This document shows, piece by piece, positions 11,336 to 23,510 of a stretch of DNA of 64,000 bases. Origin of the DNA: Heterocephalus glaber (taxonomy: Eukaryota; Chordata; Mammalia; Rodentia; Bathyergidae); contig NW_004624734.1 in assembly GCF_000247695.1 (NCBI RefSeq), positions 12,956,679 through 13,020,678 on the forward strand, read 5' to 3'. Below the pieces are notes generated by a model, which was not told where the DNA came from, ran no database searches, and was given only the letters and a program-made list of their open reading frames with translations. How positions within the stretch are numbered: the first letter of the stretch is position 1; every line of letters begins with the position of its first letter. The position numbers and the translations under genes were made by a program.

Positions 11336-12499
11336 ATGGCAAGATAGATGAGATAAGTGTGTTTGAACTGAGGGGGATTAATGGCAAAATGTTTTTCACT
11401 GTAATAATTTTTTAAAAATTTAAGCATTCACTGTATATTTTGCTTGCATTGGATACATTTCTTTCTGTTGTCTCATGTAAGGTTGATAACAGAGCCTTAC
11501 ACAAACCCTAAGTACTCATTTTGTACCTATGAGGACTTATGAGAAATGTCAGTCCTGTCATCTCTGTGGTGTGTGGGGCCACACAGGCCATGGAGACCCT
11601 GTTCCAAGAGTTCAGTGTGCTTTAGGGTTGTCTGTTTTGTCAAATAAATCCAGTGTAGGCAGTTCCAACATGGGGCTTGAGCTTTCTCTCATTCATTTTA
11701 GAACATGTCTATCAAATCAAAGCTCTTTCTCTGCTTATCCCCTTTAAAAATTTCTCTAGGATAACACACAAACAATTAAAGAACCTTCTTCCTGGCAAGT
11801 GAGTTCAGAAACTGTGGGCCCCATCTGCGGGGGAAGAGAATGTTATTGTTGGCACAGATATCTACCAGTTGTCCCACCATTTGGGATTTGGTTTATCTCA
11901 GCCCAGCCCTGTGTTCAGGTAAGGGGACATCAGCATCTGGCCCTGTAATGATCTTCTAGGTCAGGTGCTTGTACCCATATACACGCATCGGAAGGTATTT
12001 CCAGCAGGCTGGGTTTTCTCATGTTGGCAATCCAAGGGACCCAGGTTTGAATCCTGGCTCTTGCTGATCGTGCCCTTATGCTTTCAGTGTTTTTGTGGCT
12101 GTAAATGGCCTTAATAATCTTAGATTCCTTTATCAAGTTGTTGAGGACCACCTGAGATGTTTGATCACCCTTTGAAATTTGCTATACCAGTAAGAAGGTG
12201 ATACTCTATCTGTAAATGCTCACATGACAGCAACACAAATGGAGAGTTGTTATAATGACAATAATAGCGACTTTTGACTTTGGTTTTTATCTGAAATGAT
12301 GAAAGAAAATGTGGGTGTGCACATAGACCAGGATCTATTTGTGTGGCAGTCCCATTTCGGGTGTACATTACTTCATCCAGTGCAGTGGGCGATCTAGAAA
12401 GTCTTTATCAGAGATATATGGTATGGTTTTATTGCAGCTGGCCATATGTCTAACAGTGGTGTCCTCATGTGTACATTTTGGTGTTGAGGGTACAGGTTT

Positions 12500-12690
12500 T
12501 CGTGTCACACTGCTTTCATTAACCTTAGATAAGCTAGAGAACCTGTCTGGGCCCTAGTTTTCTTATCTATAGGGTCATACATAGCACTCCCCACCTTCTT
12601 GGTTTGCTGGGAGAATTAAGTGAAGTAATGCATGTCACATGCTTTTCAGGGTGCTTGGCACACGGTTTCTACTCAGTGTTAATGGAATTG
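12500..12690 (+). mobile_element. MIR SINE
   Basis: 'tgggccctagttttcttatctatagggtcatacatagcactcc' is followed by 'gagaattaagtgaagtaatgcatgtcacatgc' and 'gtgcttggcacacgg'. This is an almost full MIR in plus orientation. Confidence 0.8.
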
Positions 12691-12825
12691 CTGCTGGCAC
12701 TTGATACTACGTTTATCACTGTTACTAAAAATGTTTGTATAGACCCTGAGTTGTAAGATGAACTCTTTAGGTCAGGTCACTCAGCAGTGTCCTAAGAGAG
12801 TGTCCCCCACACCTCACCCCCACTT

Positions 12826-12901
12826 CTTGTGGTACTGGGGGTTGAACCCAGGTCTCTGTGCTCATTGATTGCTCCCAAATGAAGCTTTACCCCTAGCCCT
12901 A
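12826..12901 (-). mobile_element. ID-like SINE, degraded
   Basis: 'gtggtactgggggttgaacccaggtctctgtgctc' and 'gctttacccctagccct' are the worn reverse complement of an ID-type tRNA unit. Confidence 0.68.
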
Positions 12902-13970
12902 AACATTTCTTACATAAAATCTCCATAGATAATCAAGAACTGCCTGTTTTGGGGGAAACTTTGGTAATTAAAGTATGATCCTAGAATGTGGCTGGTAGGT
13001 GCCTGTGTACATTCCTGAACAAGTTCCTTGACTTCCCTGTCCCCGTTCTCCCTAGGGAGATAGGTCTGGGAACCCCGGGAGACCTTCCCAAGGTGTGGAA
13101 TGGAATGGTGGGGAAATTCTGCCCAGTGTATGGAAGATAGGGATTTTGTCCCCTGGGCTTGGAATCAGCCAACTCTTAACCCTAGGTGGAGCTTCTCTCT
13201 GACAGCCTCCTGTTGGCCAGCATGCCAGCCTGCATGGTTGTCAATGTCAATGAGACGAACCTGAGAGATCTGTCCTGTGTGTTCTGTGCCTCAGGTTGCT
13301 CTGCGTCATCAGGTGAGCCGAGAAGGGTGCAGAAACAGATTTACCATCCTCCTGTGCCTGCAGCCTGGCGAAGTCCCCCTAGGAGGTCCCATTCAGGTTT
13401 CACCCAGGCTCAGTGCTCAGATATGCACGTGCTGTGGTGGGCCCTACCCTCTGTGACCTCATAGGAACAAGATGTGATGGTGGGGCTGAGGACTGAGGCC
13501 ATATGGCTTTGAAATACTCTGAAAAGGCTTCCAGGAGGTTAAGCCTGGGCCACTGAGGGGGCAGGTTTGGGAGGGAGCAGCCTGGACAGCCTCTGGTTCT
13601 AGAAGATCAGGCCTTTGCCTCGTTATTTATGCTGGTTGTGGTACCCCAGGGGCCAGGCCAGCCTGTATTTTTGGGTAGACTCTGCTCCCTTCATTTTTTC
13701 CTTAGCCTTCTTACTCATAAATCACAAGATTTATTTGTTCTCCGTCCCTAACCACTGTTTCCTTCTCTCCCCTCTTCCTGTGTACCTGGCCCTACATAAG
13801 TCCTGTGTTTCCTTGGAGTTCTGGGTTATAGTTTGCCCTGAGGGACCCCTTGTTCTTCCTCCACATACTTCCCTCCACCTTCCAAAACATGCTAGGGCAC
13901 AGCCATCTGACCCCCGTAGCACTTTCTCCATGTCTTCACCACCACTTACCAGAATGTAAAGAATCACTTG

Positions 13971-14125
13971 CAGCCAGGTGTGGTCCCAGCACTCTGGGAA
14001 GCTGAGGCAGGGAGATCCCAAGTTCCAGCCCAGTCCCGGCAACTTGTCTGACTTAGTGAGACCCTGTCTGAAAAGGAAACAGTAAAAAGAGCTAGGAACA
14101 TAGCTCGGACAGACCCCATTCAGCT
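13971..14125 (+). mobile_element. B1-dID-like dimeric SINE
   Basis: 'gcagccaggtgtggtcccagcactctgggaagctgaggcaggg' and 'ttagtgagaccctgtctgaaaagg' are followed by the degraded ID half 'agctaggaacatagctcgg'. Confidence 0.75.
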
Positions 14126-14431
14126 TCTGCTTGGGTCTGGGTGGTTTCAGATGTCTCTGTAGCATGGTGCCACAGTGTCGTGGGTGCCATCTGTGTACAA
14201 ACACCACGTGTTGAAGAGTGTCCTTTGTTGTTGGAATACTTGTGCTAGAATTTAGAGGCATTAGAAAGGCAGTTTCTCCTTAAAAATTAGATCAGGAAGT
14301 ATCCAAATGCTGTGATGGCTAAAAGCTGGGTCTGAAACCCAGGACCTTGGGAAGGGGCCTGTAGACCAACAGGGAAGGTATCAGGTTTTCTGTAGCCAGT
14401 GGCTACTCCTTAAAAACCAGATAACGCAGTG

Positions 14432-14520
14432 TCCAAGTTGGGGGTGTCATTTAGCGTGCTTGCCTAGCATACGTGAGGCCCTGGGTTCAATCTCTGGTGC
14501 GAAACAAAACAGAACAAAAT
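14432..14520 (+). mobile_element. ID-like SINE
   Basis: 'gggggtgtcatttagcgtgcttgcctagcatacgtgaggccctgggttcaatctctggtgcgaaac' with an A-rich (ACAAA)n tail. This is an older ID/tRNA-Ala type unit with anticodon-loop sequence different from the main subfamily here. Confidence 0.78.
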
Positions 14521-14786
14521 AACACAACACAGCACCCCCGATTTTCTTGTTTTACGGAGAAAGCATGGGTCCTGGTTTTTTTATTTTTTATTTTAAAACA
14601 AAAGACTAATTGAAGAGCTCACCTGCCTGTGTACATATCCTATAACTGTAACTTTTACCCAGCCAGGTACTTCAGCAACTTTCAGTTATGGAATTAAGGC
14701 GATCAAATTATATGTGCCAATTAGATAAGATCATATTGGAACATTTAAATATAGATGAGTAACTGGACAACCTGAAGATAAAGTGG

Positions 14787-14797
14787 CACTAGGTGGC
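14787..14797 (+). promoter_or_regulatory. Candidate CTCF core motif
   Basis: CACTAGGTGGC fits the CTCF core CASYAGRKGGC. It sits within a short near-palindrome (AAGTGGCACTAGGTGGCCACTT). Motif match only; chance occurrence is possible. Confidence 0.3.
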
Positions 14798-16561
14798 CAC
14801 TTGTAACCTAAGCAAGGGTATTTGTGTATGTCAGACCCGGTCTGTGTTTATACCCTCTGTAAAACATTATTGCTCCTGTTATCATGTACAGCATTTGAAT
14901 CACTTTAAAGAAGGTGGAGGTACAGGAAAGAGAGCAAGTTCAGTCCAGAGCCAGCACTGGCCGCCACTTCCTCCCCTTCCACTTCATGTATTTATGAAGT
15001 TCTTTAGTGGCTTTTAAACTTTTAAATTAATGAAGTTTTCATTTATATAAGGATAATGAATGGTGAATTTTTCTTCCACTTACATTAACTAGCTTCAAGT
15101 CGACTTGCCTTTTAAACTTTTTTTTTTAAAAAGGCATGATAAAGGCTGGTTAGTATGCATCTTTGATTCTACCATTTGGTCTCTTTGTAATTTGCTCATG
15201 CAATTTTAAGTTTGTGCGTGTGTGCAAAGAATTGTTATTTAGAGAATGAGGAATGATATATCCACATTCCAGACCACTTTATCACCTCATTGTATATTTC
15301 TGTTGCATGGCAGGTGACAAAACCTTTCAAATGTGGGTGTCCTACTTTCTGTAATGTTCTTAGCAGGTAGGTACATGGTCATGGTGAGTTAATTTATCCA
15401 CCCATGGTGCCTGAATGTGTGTATGTGAGTAGAAGGTTAGTGCTGCCACAGAGTATCTTGAACTCATTTGAGTCGTTTGGTTTAAAGGTGGTGTGGCCAG
15501 GTTGGTATTAGAAATATGGAAGATGACCAGCTTATTGAACTTCCTGTGTGTTTTGTGGTTTGTGAACATTTGAATTGTTTTCCTTTTTTGAAAAATCTAA
15601 AATACAGAGCTTTGCAATCTATAGACACCATCGTTAATAAAATTTTCAGCAAGAAAGATACTGAAAGGTGCAACATCAAAAATTCAGGAATAAGACAGAG
15701 AGGCGTAACATACCACTTTAAGTACTATTTGGCATTTTTCTCAAAGTTCTGTCAATGAAATACAATAATAGAAACAACAGGTTAAAACACTAAAAAGAAA
15801 AGAAAAAAGCAATCTGAATTTTTAAAACTTTTGTGTCTGTACTCTTTTTTGTCTGCCTAGGTCATGCTCTGTGGTTTCTGGTTGCAGAGTACTTAACATC
15901 CCGCTCCCCTTTCTGGCTAAAGATTTCCCTGGGAAAGTGTAGCAAAGCTACTTTGGGAGAATCTTATGATTTAGTTGATAAAAACAGTCATTTTATTTTA
16001 TTTTATTATTTTTAAAAGCAATCATTTTAAAGAAGCCAGTTCTTTGGCCTTCTGACTTGGAGAATGAGGGTGTGTGTGTATGTGTTTCCTTTTCTTTATT
16101 AGAACTTGCATTGTAGAGTTTGACAGTATTTATGAGTAAATATGTTTTGGGGATCATGTTATTATTGATTGCTGTTAGTGCACAAGCTCTGAACTGTTCT
16201 TGGCAATCGGGAAAGAACAGTCTAGGGAGTTCAAAAGTATCTCTTTCCAACCCAGACAAACACGTACCCATCTGCCAGCCTTGGTGAGATGTGCTGGCCA
16301 GGGCCTGAGCCTGTGAAGTGACATTGACAGCTGGCAGAGCAGGAGGAAGAAACAGCTGGATTTTAGGGTAAAGGGGCACAGGTCCCTGAGAGAGCCCTCG
16401 TTGATTCTGATCAACTGGTCTCTGGCGATTCCCACCCCCACATTTCCCCCACAACAGATTTCTCCCAGGGATTAATTTGGTTTTAGCCAAATCTTGGGAT
16501 TATTTTGGTTTTATTTAGGTGTTAATGCAAGAAGATTATTGATTCTTCCTGCGTAGATTAA

Positions 16562-16622
16562 ACACACACACACACACACACACACATATGCACCCACACA
16601 CGCACATACACACGTGCGCACG
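16562..16622 (+). repeat. (CA)n microsatellite
   Basis: A pure CA run at 16562-16586 is followed by a degenerate CA/CGCA alternating tract. It may form Z-DNA. Confidence 0.95.
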
Positions 16623-17569
16623 CACTGCCCAGCTTCACTGTAAATGAAGCATTTCTAAGCCATATTCTGTGTGCCTTCCCTCCTTGCATGCATGCCCACA
16701 GCACTGTGTGAGCATGTGAGCAGAGTGCCTTCTGAGGTTTCTGAGCCCTGAAAGAGCTAGGGAACGGTCACCTTGTCACAGAGCTGTGTATCTGAGTATC
16801 ACACAAGTGACCTGTTCATTGTGATTTCCAGATTTCCAGCTGTTATAACACATCTGTAAAATAACAGCAAGATTACAGCGGGGATGGAAGCTGTGTGCCT
16901 GATGTTTAGAGGACATGCCATGAGCGAGTTTGGAATGTTCCCTGGCTGGGATTGCCAGGGATTCGGCTTCCACCCCTGATGCAGGCATGGCTGGTCCTCC
17001 CTGCCTCAGGCTCCACCCAGAGTTGGAGCTGAGAGAGTATCATCTCTGTTCCATCCTTCCTTCTGCTTTTGGGGAAACCAACCAACCAACAAACAAACAA
17101 TTAACAAGTTTGGATATGCAAAACCCTGGAAACTTATTCGGAAATTGTTAAAAAAACATTCATTTCTGGAATAATTGCCTATTACAGGAATGAACAGAGA
17201 TATAGCTAGCAAAATATTAGTTGCAATCAGTTTTGCTCTTTCTTCCTTTTGATTTCCTCTTTCCTGTACTTGACTAGAGCCTTAGATGATCATTTTAATA
17301 TTTTCAAAATTTAAAAGTTTCCCCTGGTGTCTTTATGATGTAAAAGACAGTATTTTAGATAGAACCTAAGTGCTTTTAGGAATCCTTGGCTTCTGAACGT
17401 TTTGTTGTGATTCTCCCTCATGCATTCTGAAGCCAACACCAGGATGCTGTGATTATTTGTTAGAATAACCTTTCTCTGTGTCCTTCCTCCATATCACCTA
17501 ACTTCTGTGCCTTTCTCTGGCAAAGAGGATAATTAAATGGATTAACTTCCCCTTACATGCTGGGTATGG

Positions 17570-17745
17570 AATTAGGTTCATTGTACACATTGTCATCCCA
17601 AGAAGCCCAGGGTGACTCTGGGGGAAGAGAGCATCATCTATAAGAAATAGGTGAAGACACTGAACTCTGAGAGAGGACAAGTGGTTCCCGCCAGTAAAAC
17701 AGCAGCTTAGCAGGATAGACAGGAACTGTACAGGTTGAGCATCCT
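17570..17745 (-). mobile_element. MIR SINE, diverged
   Basis: 'attgtacacattgtcatccc', then 'ggtgaagacactgaactctgagagaggacaagtggttcccgccagtaaaacagcagc', resembles a reverse-complement MIR. Confidence 0.55.
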
Positions 17746-18045
17746 GTTGAGAGCCGCTCACAGGAGTGCTTTCTGGAATATTCTCCGGTGAAGCATTGGC
17801 AGTGCTCTTGGTCCTTCTGGGGGTGGGGGGCGGCAGGAGTTAGTCTGTGTCTTTGCCTCTCACCATCTTGGAAGATAGAAAGTGGGACTCCAAGGAGGGG
17901 ACTCCGAGCAGTTGGGAGGTGCAGGTGTGTGAGGAGGACCCAGTCTCCAGAGGCTGGTGGAGCCTGGTGGGTAGCCCAAGTAGAAGTGGAGGGGCTGCCT
18001 TGAACGTGACCATGGGAGCCAGCAGGTTCCCTGGAGGCTGCTGAG

Positions 18046-18048
<3 letters not shown>

Positions 18049-18076
<28 letters not shown>

Positions 18077-18077
18077 A
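18049..18077 (+). repeat. (GT)n microsatellite
   Basis: A GT dinucleotide run sits immediately before a cluster of three SINEs. Confidence 0.95.
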
Positions 18078-18097
18078 CCACCTGTGTGTGCAGTTTT

Positions 18098-18186
18098 GCT
18101 TTTTTTTTCCCAGTACCGGGGATCAAACTCAGGACCTTGCGCTTGTGAGGCAGGCGTGGTGGCACTGAGCCAAATCCCCGACCCTG
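18098..18186 (-). mobile_element. ID-like SINE (first of a SINE cluster)
   Basis: 'cagtaccggggatcaaactcaggaccttgcgcttgtgaggcaggcg' to 'actgagccaaatccccgaccc'. The A box is mutated (GCCAAA for GCTAAA). Confidence 0.88.
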
Positions 18187-18198
18187 CTTTTGTGTTTT

Positions 18199-18296
18199 TG
18201 ATTTTTTTTTTTTTTTTTTTTTTGGTACCAGGGATCAAACTTGGGTCCTTGCACTTGCGAAGCAGGCGGCGGAACCACTGAGCTAAATCCCTGGCC
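18199..18296 (-). mobile_element. ID-like SINE with T23 tail, inserted in the B1 tail
   Basis: A poly-T run is followed by 'ggtaccagggatcaaacttgggtccttgcacttgcgaagcaggcgg' and 'actgagctaaatccctggcc'. CTGCTTTTG flanks it on both sides (18184 and 18297), indicating insertion beside the poly-T of the next B1. Confidence 0.9.
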
Positions 18297-18418
18297 TGCT
18301 TTTGCATTTTTGAGACATGGTCTTGCTATATAGTTCAGGCTGGGCTTGAACTCTTGGTGATCCTCCTGCCTCAGCCTCCCAAGTGCTAGGATTAAGGTAT
18401 GCACCACCAGGCCTGGCA
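18297..18418 (-). mobile_element. B1 SINE (last of the SINE cluster)
   Basis: 'tttgagacatggtcttgctatatagttcaggctgggcttgaactc' to 'caagtgctaggattaaggtatgcaccaccaggcctggca'. Confidence 0.9.
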
Positions 18419-18624
18419 ACTCCATATATTTCTCTCCTCCTAGCAGCACTCCAAGCCCCAGCACTGTGTCCTCCAGAATTCCAACTGCCTTTATTGTCAG
18501 GACCCTCAGGAAAACCACCATGCAGGTTTGCCCAAACTTCTGCTCTGCTCAGGGCGCACAGTGGGGAGAGAGGAAACCCCCAAAGAATCAGCTCCTTTCA
18601 AAGATCTTTTAGCTAGCCTGGTCT

Positions 18625-18825
18625 GTTACAGTGGCTTGCTGCTCATCCTGGCACTCTGAAAGGCTGAGATGGGGATTGCGAGTGCAGGCTCTGCGTGGGA
18701 AGGTAGCAAGATCCTGTCTCAAAATTAAAAATTAACTCAGGAGGCTGAGGCAGGAGGATAGTGGCGGGTTCAAGGCCAGCATGGGCTACATAGTGAGTTC
18801 AGGGCCAGCCTACACTACAAAGTCT
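18625..18825 (+). mobile_element. Two B1-like units in tandem
   Basis: A worn unit ('catcctggcactctgaaaggctgagatgg' to 'agatcctgtctcaaaa') is followed by another ('actcaggaggctgaggcaggaggatag... gggctacatagtgagttcagggccagcctacactac'). Confidence 0.75.
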
Positions 18826-20074
18826 GTGCACTGTTTTAACACATTCCTCCCCCCAGGGCTCATCCTTTCTCTCTTCTGTTGTCCCACCGACCTTTAGCCA
18901 GCTTATGTCGTCCTTCGTAGTGCATATTGCCTGTCTTCCTCTAGAATTTCTGCGTCCTAAGAAAATAGACCCTGCCCAGTGCCTCCCCCATCAGCCCTTT
19001 CCACTGGTGTTAAGTGGCCTGCTTCAAGAGGACGTCTAAGAGGCATCCTTATCCTTTCCTTGGGGCTCTGGATATCTGAGTGGGTCTGGCCCGGTAAAGT
19101 CTGGATTGTGGTCCGGCGATGGTGGGCTGCTGAGGATGAGTTTTGTGGGAAGAGGAGTATCTGCCTCTGAGGGTGTCAGTCCCTGCTCATCCCTGCCATA
19201 CTCCCCTTATTCCTTCCCTCCCTCATCCCTGTGTCTTCCCTTCTTCCCCCTTTCCTTTAAGGCCAGCTTGGCCTTGAGCACTGCAGGAGCTGGGTTGGAG
19301 AAGAGGAGGAGCCAGCAGTGAGGGAGGAGGAGAAGCCACTCTGGGCTACAGGAGGCTGCCCTGGGAGCCCCAGAAGTGAGCTAAGTATCCGTAGTGGAAG
19401 AAACCCGGGCTGCCCCAAGACTGCAAGCCTGACTCTGAGATCCTGGGGAAATTTGTGTCTGCTGTGCTAAATGGCACTAGACTGCAAATGCTAGCTCTGG
19501 GGTCTCCTCTCCAAATGACAAATGAGTGGATTTTATCAGCCCTGACTTCCAGGCCCCTGGGGGCACAAGGGCCTTGAGGCACAGCCCTCCCAGCTAGGAG
19601 ACCCTTCCCTCCTTTGAGGCTGGTTCCTCTTCCTGTCTGCCCACCCAGCTTTCTCCTCTAAATCAGGTCTTGGTCTCGCCCTGCCCAGAGCAGCCTGGAG
19701 GTCAAGACGTTTCAACTCGGGGAAGGAGGGACCTCTGTTAGGAGGCACCCAAGAGCCGTGGCACTGGAAGAAGATGTGACTCGGAGCTAGTCGCTTCCTC
19801 AAGGTTCCACATCCCTCCTGTCTTCTTTTTTTTGCTTTGCTCTATTTTGAGTCTTCCATTTCCACTCCACTTCCAACTTAATGCATCTGATGCAAAATGC
19901 TTCCTTTGGACCAAGGAGAGCAGTGTCAGACAATGGAAAACAAATAGCAGTGTACGATTTTTTTTTAAAATGAAATTCACATCATTTCATAATTTGACAA
20001 GTACCTGCTTCATCAGGGCAGGGACTGCATGGTTTGGAGCTGGCTATTTAATATTTTTGTTGCCTTCCCAGTAA

Positions 20075-20232
20075 TGAGAGCTAATTATTATGTGCCTAGT
20101 ATGGTATTAATCTTATTTAATCCTTACAAAAGTCCTGTGAAGCAGATATTATCATATCACTCACATTTTATAGATGAGGAAACTGGAGCTCAGGGCAGTT
20201 AAGTACTTTGCTTAAGGCCCCACAGTCGGGCA
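20075..20232 (-). mobile_element. MIR SINE
   Basis: 'ttaatccttacaaaagtcctgtgaagcagatattatc', then 'acattttatagatgaggaaactggagctcagggcagttaagtactttgc', is a textbook reverse-complement MIR. Confidence 0.88.
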
Positions 20233-20684
20233 GCTGAAAGCATAATAATGTGCTTCTTGCTGACTTTATGGATGTGAGGTCCTGGCCCCCCTAAATGATA
20301 GTGTTGCTGATGGCCCATGTATAATGCATTCTCAAAGGATAGACTGATGAGCCTTTGGGATGCTCTATTGTGATCACATGATTTATGGAGCAGGAAGTAG
20401 ACCCAGGGAAGGAGAGCAAACTGCACCTACACAGGGCTTGCACTGGGCAGTGATGAGGGGTACAGGCCGATACATGGTGTTCTTACTACCGAGGACTTAG
20501 CCCAGCCTGTGTCTCCCAAGTGTCTCTCTTGCCTTGCAGCACTTAAGAGTTTTATCAGTGCCCCTTTCCCAGTTGCACAGGACCCAGCCCAAATCCCTTA
20601 GCCTCCAAAGAACCTTTAGCTGGTTCCTTAGATCTCAGAACTAGAGCTTTAAGTCTGAGCCCTGAGTGCAGGTATTGAGCTTCA

Positions 20685-20880
20685 GGCCAGAGGACAGTGA
20701 ACTGTGGACTTTGTTTTTGTAAATACAGTCTTATGAAGCACAGCCATGTTTATGTGTTTGCATCTCTGATTGCTCTTGTGTTGGAATGGCTGAGCTGAGG
20801 TGACCTACAAAGATGAAAATATTCCCTCGCTCGCCTGTTAAAGACAAATGTGACCCACCCCTGCCTTAGAGAAACCAGTT
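20685..20880. mobile_element. hAT-type MER DNA transposon fragment
   Basis: 'ggacagtgaactgtggactttgtttttgtaaatacagtcttatgaagcacagccatg' and 'tgttggaatggctgagctgaggtgacctacaaagatgaaaatattccctcgc' resemble an old mammalian non-autonomous hAT (MER) family. The name is not settled. Confidence 0.5.
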
Positions 20881-21389
20881 GCTATTAAACCTGGAAAGCC
20901 AGGCCACCTCCAATCTTCCTTTCATTCTTACAAGCTTTTGTGGTAAAGGTGGGGATTGTGAGGGTATAGCAGAGGCATGACAGGTGGCTGTGTCCAGTAA
21001 GTTCTTTCCAGTGCCCTAATTGGTAGGTCTTAGTAGACACACAGTCTCCTTGAAGGGGATACGTTCAATAGAATGATGTATTTTCCCTGTCTCCCAGTTT
21101 TCGGGGAGTTACTCAGAGCAAACCTTTAGTTTTCTTTTTTTCTTTCTTTGCCACTTCTAATCCGTTGCCAGGCCCACTAAGTTATCCACTGTACAATCTG
21201 AACTTGTCCCTCCTACCTCCACTGCCCTCACCAGAGCCAGCGCCCCGTGGTCATCTTGGGCCTGGATGCTGTAGCAGATCCAAGTACGTCTCTGCAGGAC
21301 CTCTTGCTGCTTCCAACCCATTTATTGTCTACCCAGCAGCAGCTTTCTCTCTTTGAACTCACCAGTCTCTATTTCCTTCCCAGTAGGTA

Positions 21390-21550
21390 GTACCGTCTGT
21401 CATGATTTTGATATTTCCTTATCTACTCACTGTGGTGTGGAATCCATACTTCATGAGGGCAGTCACCTTTTTGTGTTATTTTTATTCCTTAATGTGTCCT
21501 CCGTGGTACCTGGCAGGTAATGGTGCCATATGAATGAATGAATGAACAGA
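21390..21550 (+). mobile_element. L2 LINE 3' end
   Basis: 'cttcatgagggcagtcacctttttgtg' and 'tgtgtcctccgtggtacctggcaggtaatggtgccatatgaatgaatgaatg' match the L2 3' end with its GAATGAATG tail. Confidence 0.7.
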
Positions 21551-23415
21551 AGAGCCAGTGAATGAGGGTGGGTAGTGTTAGAGACATCCTCAGAAAAGGC
21601 AGAGGAGAAACATCGAAAGGTATCATTTCAATTCAAGAATACATACCCAGCTGTTCCATTTGGATATGGGTCCCGCCTCATTGTCTGCATTCCCCAAACA
21701 CAACTCCAAACATCCCACTGAGCATGTGCTCCATTACTGCAACCAGAGGGCTTTATTTCCAGAAGTGCTGATAGAGGAAAAGAATCCTGGAAACCATTCT
21801 TAGACAATATTGACCTAGCTTCTTAGCAAGAAGTACTTGTTACCTTGTGGTCAGTATTCCACGTACATACACATACAAATTTCACAATACATCACTCTAG
21901 AGGTTTTCTATTGTAGTCTATTCTCTTTGATTCTACTCTGTTCCATTAAAATGATACTGATTGTAACCATCACATTAATTTCATGATGTATCATGGCTCA
22001 CAGTTTGATGAACAGTGTTTAAAGTATGGTATTTTTCCTCAAGAATTCTCAACCTAGCAGAGGACCCAGACTGAAAGTCAATGTCAGGCTGCCTGATAAA
22101 TGCTATAGAACAGGTCTGCGGTTCCGGGGGATGTGCACAGACAATGAGCCTGCAGAGATAGTCCCTGGGTCGAGACTTCTCCAGAGGCCTAGGGGGAAAA
22201 AATGTTACCTTTAGATGTTAGATTTAATTTAGTTGTTTTTTTCTTAAATTTTCTATTAATCACTTCTGTCTACAATATAGGCGCTTCTTGTTTTGTTTTC
22301 ACTCTTGTGTATTGATTTTTAAAAAAATATTAACAGAGCTGTCATTCTTTAGGTACTTTTTAATTAAAGAAACATAAAAACTTGGCCTCATCCTTATCTT
22401 TTTTCTCATTTTTTTCCCATCCTGTTTTTCTCTGGGGTGTAAAATACACACACCACATACATAAGGAAAAACATATCTATAAGTGGAGTTTTTTCCCTTT
22501 ACTATTTTGAATTCCTTAACACTTAATGGTGCATGGCCTTCAGTTACTTTTATTTTAAAAGGCTTCACATTCTTGTCTTAGATGAGATGCAGATATTTCT
22601 GTAAAAGCTCTGCCTCTCAAACTTATTACACACCTGTAATCAAATTATGCATTTCTCTTCCTTGTGAGGGGCATTTGGTATAATTTTTTCTGGCCTTAGA
22701 GACTTGAGTACTCTGTCCTTGGATATTTCCATTTTAGAGTTTAAGTAAACCTTTTTTAGTGTTTGGAACTGCCACCTGAAGCCAAGGGGAAGGCTTCACA
22801 ATGAGGTACCCTGCCAGCCTTGGGATGCCTCAAGCTCAGCCCAGTTCTTGGCCCTGGAAGATGATCAGAGGCCTTGCAGGATCCCCATGGATGTGTCCCT
22901 CAGAAGCATTTTGTTTGTTTTCTCTCTTTGGAATGCTAGCAATTCTGAGTATGAGTTAAATTGAAATGTGAGTCTGGTTTATTAAAAAAAAAAGTAAACT
23001 TCTCTCTATAAAAGGCAAAAGGGGTCAAGGTAGGAACCATTTCTTATGATCCAAAGTTTGAGAACATTTTTCCAGCTAATGAGTATTGAGAGTACATTTG
23101 GCCACATGTACTGACCAAATTCGGAATTAAACCTCAGCTGGTCACTATATGAAGAACTGGGCAAAAGGAAACTTCTAGAAGCAAAAGGAAATTTCTAGAA
23201 CTTGTTACGAGTCAGTGGTGTTGGCTTCCTGAGCCAAGGGAGCAGTCACAGTACCCCGAGCCTGGCGTGTAGGATGTATAGAAGGCAGATTAAGGGAGTG
23301 ATGGAAATAGAGAATCTTGGGCCACTTTATCCTCATTTGCCAGAAACCCCTCCTGCTGGCATTGTTGGAGGAAAATGCCTCACATTGGATTTAATGAGAC
23401 ATTGTTCAGTCATGC

Positions 23416-23510
23416 TTGTTTTGTTTTGTTTTGTTTGGTGCCAGGGATTGAACTTGGGTCCTTGAGCTTGCACAGCAGGCGGGGAAACCACTGAGCTAAA
23501 TCCCTGGCCC
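23416..23510 (-). mobile_element. ID-like SINE
   Basis: A (GTTTT)n tail is followed by 'ggtgccagggattgaacttgggtccttgagcttgcacagcaggcgg' and 'actgagctaaatccctggccc'. Confidence 0.9.

Noticed and set aside
13731..14261. A 176-codon open frame on the minus strand
   Set aside because: Its middle is an antisense reading of the B1-ID dimer at 13971-14125, so it is not a gene.
16562..16622. Repeats as a CRISPR-like or satellite array
   Set aside because: All short tandem repeats in the window are simple dinucleotide microsatellites. There are no spaced direct repeats.
17840..18521. Overlapping minus-strand open frames with Lys and Thr-His runs
   Set aside because: They are translations of poly-T, (GT)n and the three SINEs at 18098-18418.
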